DNA from: an uncultured Blautia sp.
GTDB taxonomy: Bacteria; Bacillota; Clostridia; Lachnospirales; Lachnospiraceae
Reading direction: 5' to 3'
Assembly (NCBI GenBank): GCA_900765525.1
Contig: CAAFRY010000088.1
Location: 1-14,475 of the forward strand
DNA length: 14,475 bases
In this document: positions 1-6,780 of the stretch, piece after piece
Layout: each line of letters begins with the position of its first letter
Numbering within the stretch: position 1 is the stretch's first letter
The notes under the pieces: model-generated
Told to the model about the DNA's origin: nothing
Database searches by the model: none
What the model saw: only the letters and a program-made list of their open reading frames with translations
Made by a program: the position numbers and the translations under genes

Positions 1-20
1 AAGCGACCCAACCCAGGCGG

Positions 21-48
21 AGAATCCTGCAAAGCAGGCTTCTTTTTT
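21..48 (+). terminator. Hairpin with T tract before trpE (probable trp attenuator)
   Basis: AGAA-T-CCTGC pairs with GCAGG-C-TTCT around an AAA loop (nine pairs with one T/C mismatch) and is followed by a run of six T, which is the form of an intrinsic terminator. It ends 56 bases before the trpE ATG, and no promoter is visible in that gap. It is therefore more likely an attenuator inside the trp leader than the end of an upstream gene, though the latter is not excluded. The 20 bases before it carry no recognisable T-box consensus and no run of Trp codons; the sensing part of any leader lies outside the window. Confidence 0.55.
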
Positions 49-104
49 GAGATGTCCGATGGTGCCAGCTGCCTCTCTTTCACAAAAATAAGGAGGACAA
101 AATT

Positions 105-1565
105 ATGCAGAGACCTGATTTGAAAACCGTAGAAAAACTGGCGGAGCATTATTCTGTAATTCCTGTCTGCAGAGAGATATTTGCAGACAGTACCACACCT
201 ATTGCCGTTCTGAGAAAGCTTTCCGCAAAAAGCAGCCGCTATTTTCTTCTGGAGAGTGTGGAGGGAGGAGAAAAATGGGGACGTTATTCTTTTCTGGGCT
301 GGGACCCAAAGCTTCGTGTGACTTGCAGGAAAAAGGAAACCCTTGTGACCAGAGGAGAACAGAAAAAGATTTACCGGGATAAAAATCCTATGGATGTTAT
401 CCGGGATATTTTAAAGGAATATAAATCACCTGTGCTTCCCGGAATGCCTCCCTTTACCGGAGGATTAACCGGATATTTTGCTTATTCCATGATTGGCTAC
501 CAGGAGCCGGTGCTGCACATAAAAAATGAGAAGTTTCCTGATATGGATTTGATGCTTTTTGATAAAATTATTGCTTATGACCATTTAAAGCAAAAAATCT
601 TGCTTATCGTTAATATGAAAACGGATTTCCCCGAAGAAAATTATAAAAAGGCAATAGAGGATTTGACAGCTATGGAGGCTCTCTTAAAAGAGGAGCTGCC
701 AGAGGAGGAGCCGGTTGTAAAGCAGAAAGAGGGTTTTTCCTGCACCACCTCCCGGGAGGAATATTTCCGTATGGTAGAGAAAGCAAAAGAGCATATCCGC
801 AGGGGCGATATTTTTCAGGCAGTTCTGTCACGGCAGTTTCAGCGGCCGGCAGCAGGAAGCCTGCTGAACCCCTACCGGATACTGCGGACCACCAATCCAT
901 CCCCTTATATGGTTTATTTCCACACAGAAGAAACAGAGCTTATGAGTACTTCACCGGAAACTCTGGTAAAGCTTTATAACGGAGTCGTCACTACTTTTCC
1001 GGTGGCGGGAAGCCGTCCAAGGGGAAGGGATTCCCAGGAGGATGAAAATCTGGAGAGAGAACTTTTAAAGGATGAAAAAGAGCTGTCAGAGCATAATATG
1101 CTGGTAGACTTAGGACGGAACGATATAGGAAAAATCAGTCGTTACGGCTCTGTCAAGGTGACAGAGTACATGGCAGTCCACAAATACTCCAAGATTATGC
1201 ATATCTGCTCTAAGGTAGTGGGAAATCTGGAGCCGGGAAAGGATGCTCTGGATGCTATTGAAGCAGTGCTTCCTGCGGGAACCTTGTCCGGGGCTCCTAA
1301 GATTCGGGCCTGCCAGATTATAGAGGAGTTAGAAAAGGAAGAAAGAGGCATCTACGGAGGTGCTATCGGATACATTGATTTTGCGGGAAATATGGATACC
1401 TGCATTGCCATCCGCATGGCGGTAAAAAAGGACGGAATGGTCTATGTACAGGCCGGCGGCGGTATTGTAGCGGACAGTGTTCCCCAGAAAGAATATGAGG
1501 AATCGGCCAATAAGGCGGCTGCAGTGATGCAGGCGGTTCTGCAGGCAGAGGAGGAAGTATTATGA
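105..1565 (+). CDS. trpE: Anthranilate synthase component I
   Basis: This is the large subunit of anthranilate synthase, which turns chorismate plus ammonia (delivered by TrpG) into anthranilate and pyruvate in the cytoplasm, the first committed step to tryptophan. The 486 residues match the usual TrpE length. The N-terminal part carries the LLES motif (residues 48-51) with a following serine at 62, the element that binds tryptophan for feedback inhibition. The C-terminal chorismate-binding domain shows DIFQAVLSRQF, STSPETLV, PVAGSRPRG, DLGRNDIGKI, LPAGTLSGAPK, YGGAIGYIDF and QAGGGIVADS, all family hallmarks. The start is well supported by AGGAGG eight bases upstream. The stop overlaps the next start as ATGA, implying translational coupling to its glutaminase partner. 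PabB and isochorismate synthase are less likely given the LLES motif and the operon. Confidence 0.97.
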   Translation: MQRPDLKTVEKLAEHYSVIPVCREIFADSTTPIAVLRKLSAKSSRYFLLESVEGGEKWGRYSFLGWDPKLRVTCRKKETLVTRGEQKKIYRDKNPMDVIRDILKEYKSPVLPGMPPFTGGLTGYFAYSMIGYQEPVLHIKNEKFPDMDLMLFDKIIAYDHLKQKILLIVNMKTDFPEENYKKAIEDLTAMEALLKEELPEEEPVVKQKEGFSCTTSREEYFRMVEKAKEHIRRGDIFQAVLSRQFQRPAAGSLLNPYRILRTTNPSPYMVYFHTEETELMSTSPETLVKLYNGVVTTFPVAGSRPRGRDSQEDENLERELLKDEKELSEHNMLVDLGRNDIGKISRYGSVKVTEYMAVHKYSKIMHICSKVVGNLEPGKDALDAIEAVLPAGTLSGAPKIRACQIIEELEKEERGIYGGAIGYIDFAGNMDTCIAIRMAVKKDGMVYVQAGGGIVADSVPQKEYEESANKAAAVMQAVLQAEEEVL

Positions 1566-3175
1566 TACTTGTGATTGATAATTACGACAGCTTTACTTAT
1601 AACCTGGTGCAGTATCTGGGAGCCATGACTCCTGATATACAAGTAATACGAAATGACCAGATTTCCCCGGAGGAGATAGAAAAGCTTTCTCCCTCCCATA
1701 TTATTCTCTCCCCTGGTCCCGGTTATCCCGGGGAAGCGGGAATCTGCCTGGAAGTGATACAAAGGTTTCAGGGGAAGGTTCCCATTCTGGGTATTTGTCT
1801 GGGCCATCAGGCTATATGCCAGGCTTTTGGAGGCACCATCGCTCCGGCGGGAAAGCTGATGCACGGGAAGAAAAGCCGGATTACATTAAATCCTGACTGC
1901 CCCTTGTTTCAGGGAATGGGAAGGTCTATAGAGGCGGCCAGATACCATTCCCTGGCAGTGAAGAGAGAGTCCCTACCCCAATGCCTGGAGATAATAGCAG
2001 AATCCGGGGATAAGGAGGTGATGGGAGTGAAACACAGGGAATATCCTGTATATGGGCTCCAGTTTCACCCGGAATCCATTCTTACGGAAAAAGGAGAAAA
2101 AATTCTAGAAAACTTTTTAAAAATAAAGACGGAGAAGGAGGACAAAATTATGATTAAAGAAGCCATTCACACCTTGATGGAGGGACAGGATTTAAGCTTT
2201 GATACAGCAAAAGCAGTTATGGAAGAAATGATGGAAGGAAGAGCCACCCAGGCCCAGATGGGAGCTTTTCTGGCCGCCCTCAGAATGCAGGGAGAGAGCA
2301 TAGAGGAAATCACGGCTTTTGCAGAAGTGATGCGGGAAAAGGGAATAAAAATACGGCCCGAGAGAGAGGTTATTGACATTGTAGGAACAGGGGGAGACGA
2401 GGCAGGAACCTTTAATATTTCCACAACCTCGGCTTTCGTGGTGGCTGCAGCAGGAATTCCGGTGGCCAAACATGGAAACCGCAGTGTTTCAAGCCGCAGC
2501 GGAGCGGCAGATGTTTTGGAAAATCTGGGGGCAAACGTAAACCTGGATGCGAAACAGAACGAGACGATTCTAAACCACACCGGCATGTGCTTCTTATTTG
2601 CACCGGTCTACCATTCTTCCATGAAGTATGCGGCCCCTGTGAGAAAAGAAATGGGAGTGCGGACTGTATTTAACATTCTGGGGCCTTTGTCCAATCCGGC
2701 GGCAGCCACCATGCAGCTTTTAGGCGTATATGACAAAAAGCTGGTAGAGCCTTTGGCTCAGGTTCTGGGAAATTTGGGAGTTACCAGAGGCGTGGCGGTC
2801 TGCGGCGCTGACGGACTGGATGAAATCACGCTCACCGGAGAGACTCTGGTGTGCGAAATCCGTTTTGGGAAAACCAGAAGCTATACTATCACCCCGGAGC
2901 AGTTTGGCATGAAGCGCTGCCAGCTTCAGGAGCTGGTAGGAGGGGACCCTAAGGAAAACGCCGGGATTACCAGAGATATTCTCTGTGGAAAAGAAAGGGG
3001 CCCAAAACGGGATGTGGTGCTGCTGAATGCAGGAATGAGTCTGTATCTTGGAATCGACGGCATTACCCTGGAGGAAGGGGTTAAAATGGCGGCGGAAATC
3101 ATTGACAGCGGCAAGGCGAAAGAGAAACTGGAAGAGTTTACCGCAGCCACAAGAGAATATGAGGTGAAAGCATGA
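1562..3175 (+). CDS. trpGD: Fused anthranilate synthase glutaminase (TrpG) and anthranilate phosphoribosyltransferase (TrpD)
   Basis: This bifunctional 537-residue protein joins two steps. Residues 1 to about 187 form a class I glutamine amidotransferase that feeds ammonia to TrpE: nucleophile Cys79 in GICLGHQ, His169 and Glu171 in QFHPES, plus PGPGYP at 51-56. Residues 197-537 form TrpD, which adds phosphoribose from PRPP to anthranilate: GTGGDE at 275-280 and KHGNRSVSSRSG at 303-314 are the anthranilate/PRPP-binding signatures. Each half has the usual stand-alone length, and the linker is only the translated former intergenic region. That linker encodes EKEDKI from a ribosome binding site and is followed by Met197, so a free TrpD may also be made. 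It overlaps trpE and trpC by ATGA at both ends. TrpG-TrpD fusions are known from enterobacteria; this one looks like a simple loss of the trpG stop. Confidence 0.95.
   Translation: MILVIDNYDSFTYNLVQYLGAMTPDIQVIRNDQISPEEIEKLSPSHIILSPGPGYPGEAGICLEVIQRFQGKVPILGICLGHQAICQAFGGTIAPAGKLMHGKKSRITLNPDCPLFQGMGRSIEAARYHSLAVKRESLPQCLEIIAESGDKEVMGVKHREYPVYGLQFHPESILTEKGEKILENFLKIKTEKEDKIMIKEAIHTLMEGQDLSFDTAKAVMEEMMEGRATQAQMGAFLAALRMQGESIEEITAFAEVMREKGIKIRPEREVIDIVGTGGDEAGTFNISTTSAFVVAAAGIPVAKHGNRSVSSRSGAADVLENLGANVNLDAKQNETILNHTGMCFLFAPVYHSSMKYAAPVRKEMGVRTVFNILGPLSNPAAATMQLLGVYDKKLVEPLAQVLGNLGVTRGVAVCGADGLDEITLTGETLVCEIRFGKTRSYTITPEQFGMKRCQLQELVGGDPKENAGITRDILCGKERGPKRDVVLLNAGMSLYLGIDGITLEEGVKMAAEIIDSGKAKEKLEEFTAATREYEVKA
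2135..2152 (+). promoter_or_regulatory. Internal ribosome binding site and start for the TrpD half of trpGD
   Basis: AAGGAGG followed by ACAAAATT and an in-frame ATG (codon 197) lies exactly at the domain boundary. The 18 bases are identical to those at the trpE start (90-107). The site is optimally spaced, so it could start a separate TrpD of 341 residues inside the fused gene. Sequence and spacing are seen directly; use of the site is inferred. Confidence 0.65.
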
Positions 3176-3948
3176 TATTAGAAAAAATCGGGGCAGCCAC
3201 CAGAGTAAGAGTGGAAAAACAAAAAGAAATCCTGCCGCTGAGTATGTTGAGAGAGCAGGCAGAAAAAACAGAAGCAAAACAAGGAAAGTCTTTTTATCAG
3301 GCTCTCACAGGAGAAGAAATGGCCTTTATCTGTGAAGTAAAAAAGGCCTCTCCCTCCAAGGGGATAATTGCCAAAGAATTTCCTTACCTGGAAATTGCCA
3401 GAGAATATGAAGAGGCAGGAGCAGCAGCTATTTCCTGCCTTACAGAGCCGGAATTTTTCCTGGGGAAGGATGCCTATCTCAGGGAAATCAGCAGCCAGGT
3501 TTCCATACCCGTACTGCGGAAAGATTTTACCATTGACGAATATCAGATTTATGAGGCAAAGGTTCTGGGCGCCGGGGCTGTACTTTTGATTTGTTCCCTT
3601 TTGGAAGAAAAGACACTGGCCAGGTATCTGGAAATTGTCCGGAGTCTGGGACTTTCCGCTCTGGTGGAGGCCCACGACAGAGAAGAAATCCAGATGGCCC
3701 TTCAGGCCGGCGCACAAATTATCGGAGTGAATAACCGAAATCTGAAAGATTTTACGGTCAGCCCCCACAACTGTCTGGCTCTCAGAAGCTATGTGCCCGG
3801 AGATAAGGTGTTTGTGGCAGAGAGCGGCATCCGCACCAGGGAAGAGGTAAAACAGCTGGAGGAAGCAGGGGTGTCAGCGGTTCTGATTGGAGAAACTTTA
3901 ATGAGGAGCCCGGATAAAAAAGCTATGCTCCGGGAACTCAGGGGGTAA
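3172..3948 (+). CDS. trpC: Indole-3-glycerol phosphate synthase
   Basis: This enzyme closes the indole ring, converting 1-(2-carboxyphenylamino)-1-deoxyribulose 5-phosphate to indole-3-glycerol phosphate with loss of CO2 and water. The 258-residue single-domain (beta/alpha)8 protein shows the family signature CEVKKASPSKG (Glu55, Lys57, Ser60), the general-acid lysine in LRKDF (Lys117), LVEAHD (Glu166), GVNNRNL, and the phosphate-binding ESGI and IGETLM loops near the C-terminus. The ATG overlaps the trpGD stop and has GAGGTGA just upstream. In enterobacteria TrpC is fused to TrpF; here the two are separate genes five bases apart. Confidence 0.97.
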   Translation: MILEKIGAATRVRVEKQKEILPLSMLREQAEKTEAKQGKSFYQALTGEEMAFICEVKKASPSKGIIAKEFPYLEIAREYEEAGAAAISCLTEPEFFLGKDAYLREISSQVSIPVLRKDFTIDEYQIYEAKVLGAGAVLLICSLLEEKTLARYLEIVRSLGLSALVEAHDREEIQMALQAGAQIIGVNNRNLKDFTVSPHNCLALRSYVPGDKVFVAESGIRTREEVKQLEEAGVSAVLIGETLMRSPDKKAMLRELRG

Positions 3949-3953
3949 GGAAT

Positions 3954-4571
3954 ATGATAAAAGTGAAAATCTGCGGCATCAAAACCAAGGGAGAGGCGGA
4001 AATTTTAAACCGGTGGCAGCCGGATTTTGCTGGTTTTGTTTTCGCTGAGGGAAAACGTCAGATTTCCCTGGAAAAGGCAATAGAATTAAAAGCAATCCTC
4101 TCTCCTCAGATAAAAACCGTAGGTGTGTTTGTAAATGCGCCCTTGGAGCAGGCAGTCCGGGCTGCCGAAAGAGGAGCCATAGATTTTATCCAGCTTCACG
4201 GACAGGAAGAGGGCTCTTATATGGAAGCCCTGAGAAATTATACAGATAAGCCTCTGATAAAAGCTTTGAGAGTAAGGACCAGAGAAGATATTTTGCAGGG
4301 GGAAAAGCTGCCTTGTGATTATCTTCTTCTGGATACTTATGTGAAAGGAAGCTGGGGAGGCAGCGGCCAGGCTTTTGACTGGAGCTTGATTCCCCCCATA
4401 GAAAAACCCTATTTTCTGGCAGGAGGCCTGACAGGAGAAAATGTGGAGCTGGCCATGAGTCTTGCAGCTCCTTTTGCCCTGGATGTAAGCAGCGGAGTGG
4501 AAGGTCCTGATGGTAAGGATGAGGAAAAAATAAGAGAATTTATAGATAAAGTGAGGAAGAATCATGAGTAA
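3954..4571 (+). CDS. trpF: Phosphoribosylanthranilate isomerase
   Basis: TrpF catalyses the Amadori rearrangement of N-(5-phosphoribosyl)anthranilate to the substrate of TrpC. The 205-residue TIM-barrel protein has the general-base cysteine in KICGI (Cys7) and the general-acid aspartate in LLLDTY (Asp127), together with GFVF near residue 27, the loop motif [21 protein letters not shown] and DVSSGVE, which bind the substrate phosphate. Length is normal. It starts five bases after trpC behind a modest AAGGA site and overlaps trpB by eight bases, so it is probably translated in a coupled way with its neighbours. Confidence 0.96.
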   Translation: MIKVKICGIKTKGEAEILNRWQPDFAGFVFAEGKRQISLEKAIELKAILSPQIKTVGVFVNAPLEQAVRAAERGAIDFIQLHGQEEGSYMEALRNYTDKPLIKALRVRTREDILQGEKLPCDYLLLDTYVKGSWGGSGQAFDWSLIPPIEKPYFLAGGLTGENVELAMSLAAPFALDVSSGVEGPDGKDEEKIREFIDKVRKNHE

Positions 4572-5748
4572 AGGAAGATATGGAATTTACGGAGGACAGT
4601 ATATACCGGAAACCCTGATGAAGCCGGTGGAAGAGCTTTTACAGGCTTACGAGGCCTGCAAAAAAGACCCTCAGTTTCAGAAAGAATTAAAGGAGCTTCT
4701 GCAGAATTATGCAGGAAGGCCTTCTATGCTGTATTATGCAGAAAAAATGACAAAGGACCTGGGAGGAGCCAGGATATATTTAAAGCGAGAGGACTTAAAC
4801 CACACAGGCTCCCACAAAATAAATAATGTACTGGGGCAGGTCTTGCTGGCCAAAAAAATGGGAAAGACCAGAATCATAGCAGAGACGGGAGCAGGACAGC
4901 ACGGTGTGGCAGCAGCTACGGCAGCCGCTCTTATGGGAATGGAATGTGAAATCTTTATGGGGGAGGAAGATACCAAAAGGCAGGCCTTAAACGTGTTCCG
5001 GATGGAGCTTTTGGGGGCTAAGGTACATGCTGTAACAAGTGGAACAGGCACTTTAAAGGATGCGGTAAATGAGGCTATGCGGGAGTGGACCAGAAGGATG
5101 GAGGATACTCTTTATGTGCTGGGTTCTGTTATGGGCCCCCATCCCTTCCCTATGATGGTAAGGGATTTCCAGAAGGTTATCGGAGAAGAGATTAAGGAAC
5201 AGTTATTAGAAAAAGAAGGCAGGCTGCCGGATGCAATCCTGGCCTGTGTGGGAGGGGGCAGCAATGCCAAGGGAGCCTTCTACCCTTTTATCCAGGATGA
5301 GCAGGTACAGCTTATCGGCTGTGAGGCCGCAGGTCTGGGAATTGATACGGATAAAAATGCAGCCACTATGAGCTGCGGAAGCACGGGAATTTTTCACGGC
5401 ATGAAATCTGTATTTTGCCAGGACCAGTACGGACAGATAGCTCCGGTGTATTCAATTTCCGCAGGACTGGATTATCCGGGAATCGGTCCGGAACACGCCT
5501 ATTTGGCAGAGATTGGCCGGGCGGTGTATGTGCCGGTAACAGACCGGGAGGCAGTGGAGGCCTTTGAATACTTATCCAGAACAGAGGGAATCATCCCTGC
5601 CATAGAGAGCGCCCATGCAGTGGCTTACGCCAGAAAACTGGCTCCCACCATGGATAAAGATAAGATTATGGTAGTAAATCTTTCAGGAAGAGGCGACAAG
5701 GATGTGGCCGCAATAGCAAGATACAGAGGAGTGGAGATATATGAGTAG
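4564..5748 (+). CDS. trpB: Tryptophan synthase beta chain
   Basis: TrpB joins indole, channelled from TrpA, to serine using pyridoxal phosphate and gives L-tryptophan. The 394-residue protein begins with the typical [14 protein letters not shown]. It has the PLP Schiff-base lysine in HTGSHKINN (Lys85), the catalytic glutamate in AETGAGQHG (Glu107), the cofactor phosphate-binding GGGSNA loop, and the C-terminal LSGRGDKD. It is a TrpB1-type protein by length and N-terminus, as expected when trpA is adjacent. The start overlaps the end of trpF by eight bases, and the stop overlaps the trpA start by eight bases, an arrangement that favours balanced synthesis of the alpha2beta2 complex. Confidence 0.97.
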   Translation: MSKGRYGIYGGQYIPETLMKPVEELLQAYEACKKDPQFQKELKELLQNYAGRPSMLYYAEKMTKDLGGARIYLKREDLNHTGSHKINNVLGQVLLAKKMGKTRIIAETGAGQHGVAAATAAALMGMECEIFMGEEDTKRQALNVFRMELLGAKVHAVTSGTGTLKDAVNEAMREWTRRMEDTLYVLGSVMGPHPFPMMVRDFQKVIGEEIKEQLLEKEGRLPDAILACVGGGSNAKGAFYPFIQDEQVQLIGCEAAGLGIDTDKNAATMSCGSTGIFHGMKSVFCQDQYGQIAPVYSISAGLDYPGIGPEHAYLAEIGRAVYVPVTDREAVEAFEYLSRTEGIIPAIESAHAVAYARKLAPTMDKDKIMVVNLSGRGDKDVAAIARYRGVEIYE

Positions 5749-6523
5749 GATTACAGAAGCATTTCAGGATAAAAAAGCCTTTATACCTTTTGTCACAGCA
5801 GGAGACCCTTCCCTGGAGGTGACAGAAAAACTGCTTTATGCCATGGACCAGGCAGGAGCGGATGTTATAGAAATCGGGATTCCTTTTTCTGACCCCACGG
5901 CGGAAGGCCCGGTGATACAGGAGGCCAACGAAAGGGCCTTAAAAGCCGGCTGTACTACGGACAAGCTGTTTGACATGCTGGCCCAGGCAAAAGAAAAGGT
6001 GAAAGCCCCTATGGTTTTTCTTACTTACTTAAATCCTATTTTTACTTATGGCAAGGAAAAATTTATGGAAAAATGCAGGGCCTGCGGTATAGAAGGCCTG
6101 ATTGTGCCAGATATGCCCTTTGAGGAAAAAGAGGAACTGGCAGGGGTGTGCCGGGAATACGGCATTGATATTATTTCTCTCATTGCACCTACCTCCAGGG
6201 AGCGGATTGCTATGATAGCAAGAGAGGCCCAGGGCTATATTTACTGTGTATCCTCTCTGGGTGTTACGGGAATGAGGAGCCAGATTACCACGGACATTGG
6301 AAAAATGGTGGAAAAGGTGAGGAAGGTTACAAAAGTTCCCTGTGCTGTAGGCTTTGGAATTTCCACTCCAGAACAGGCCCGGGAGATGGCAGGGCTTTCC
6401 GACGGAGCAATTGTAGGCAGTGCCATTGTGAAGATTATAGGAGAATATGGAGATGCCTGTGTTCCCTATGTGGCAGATTATGTAAAAAAAATGAAAGAAG
6501 CCGTGGACTGCAGTGCAAAATGA
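5741..6523 (+). CDS. trpA: Tryptophan synthase alpha chain
   Basis: TrpA cleaves indole-3-glycerol phosphate to indole and glyceraldehyde 3-phosphate and passes indole to TrpB. The 260-residue TIM-barrel protein shows PFVTAGDPS, the catalytic glutamate in [11 protein letters not shown] (Glu44, equal to Glu49 of Salmonella), [25 protein letters not shown] and GAIVGSAIV. One feature stands out: the second catalytic acid, Asp60 in Salmonella within ADGP, is a glutamate here (Glu55 in TAEGPVIQ). Glutamate keeps the charge, so the enzyme is probably still active. It is the last gene of the operon; no clear terminator follows it. Confidence 0.96.
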   Translation: MSRITEAFQDKKAFIPFVTAGDPSLEVTEKLLYAMDQAGADVIEIGIPFSDPTAEGPVIQEANERALKAGCTTDKLFDMLAQAKEKVKAPMVFLTYLNPIFTYGKEKFMEKCRACGIEGLIVPDMPFEEKEELAGVCREYGIDIISLIAPTSRERIAMIAREAQGYIYCVSSLGVTGMRSQITTDIGKMVEKVRKVTKVPCAVGFGISTPEQAREMAGLSDGAIVGSAIVKIIGEYGDACVPYVADYVKKMKEAVDCSAK

Positions 6524-6546
6524 TGTTAAAAGTTTATCAAAACCTA

Positions 6547-6575
6547 TTGAAAAATCAGGGAAAACAAGGTAAAAT
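6547..6575 (+). promoter_or_regulatory. Sigma-A-type promoter of the decarboxylase operon
   Basis: TTGAAA (6547-6552), a 17-base spacer and TAAAAT (6570-6575) closely match the housekeeping consensus. The expected transcription start is near 6582, immediately before the first hairpin of the leader. It separates the decarboxylase operon from trpA, although read-through from trp remains possible because no terminator lies between them. Confidence 0.7.
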
Positions 6576-6581
6576 TAGACT

Positions 6582-6780
6582 CGGCAGAAATTGGTTTTGC
6601 TTATGTATCGTGATGAAGGAAACCAAGAGGTGATTTCTGCATATGTGCCGGATGAAACACATTATTAGTGCAGAAATCCCGGTAAACGACAAAGAAAGAC
6701 AGCAAAATCCCGGTTCAAAAGAAAGGGAGGAATGCTGTCTGTATTTGCCGTAAAAAATATAAAAAATGGAGGGCTGATTC
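6582..6780 (+). ncRNA. Structured 5' leader of the decarboxylase operon (candidate cis-regulatory RNA)
   Basis: About 200 nt separate the predicted transcription start from the first ATG, and much of this can pair. Hairpin A (6584-6640) pairs GCAGAAAT with ATTTCTGC and TGGTTT with AAACCA. Hairpin B (6633-6677) reuses the same ATTTCTGC arm, pairing it with a second GCAGAAAT at 6670 and ATATGTG with CACATTAT with one bulged base. A and B cannot form together. Further on, CGGTAAA (6680-6686) can pair with TTTGCCG (6744-6750) around an inner hairpin AGACAGCA/TGCTGTCT (6697-6740), itself containing TCCC/GGGA. The ribosome binding site GGAGGG (6768-6773) lies after these helices. I match it to no known riboswitch class; the RNA function is inferred. 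Confidence 0.45.
6670..6714 (+). repeat. Direct repeat GCA(G)AAATCCCGGT in the leader
   Basis: GCAGAAATCCCGGT at 6670-6683 recurs as GCAAAATCCCGGT at 6702-6714, differing by one base deletion, with the two start points 32 bases apart (about three DNA turns). A third GCAGAAAT is at 6584 and its reverse complement at 6633. They may be protein-binding sites or parts of RNA helices. Confidence 0.5.

Noticed and set aside
1..104. T-box riboswitch or Trp leader peptide before trpE
   Set aside because: No T-box consensus and no Trp codons in a short frame are present in these bases; most of any leader would be outside the window.
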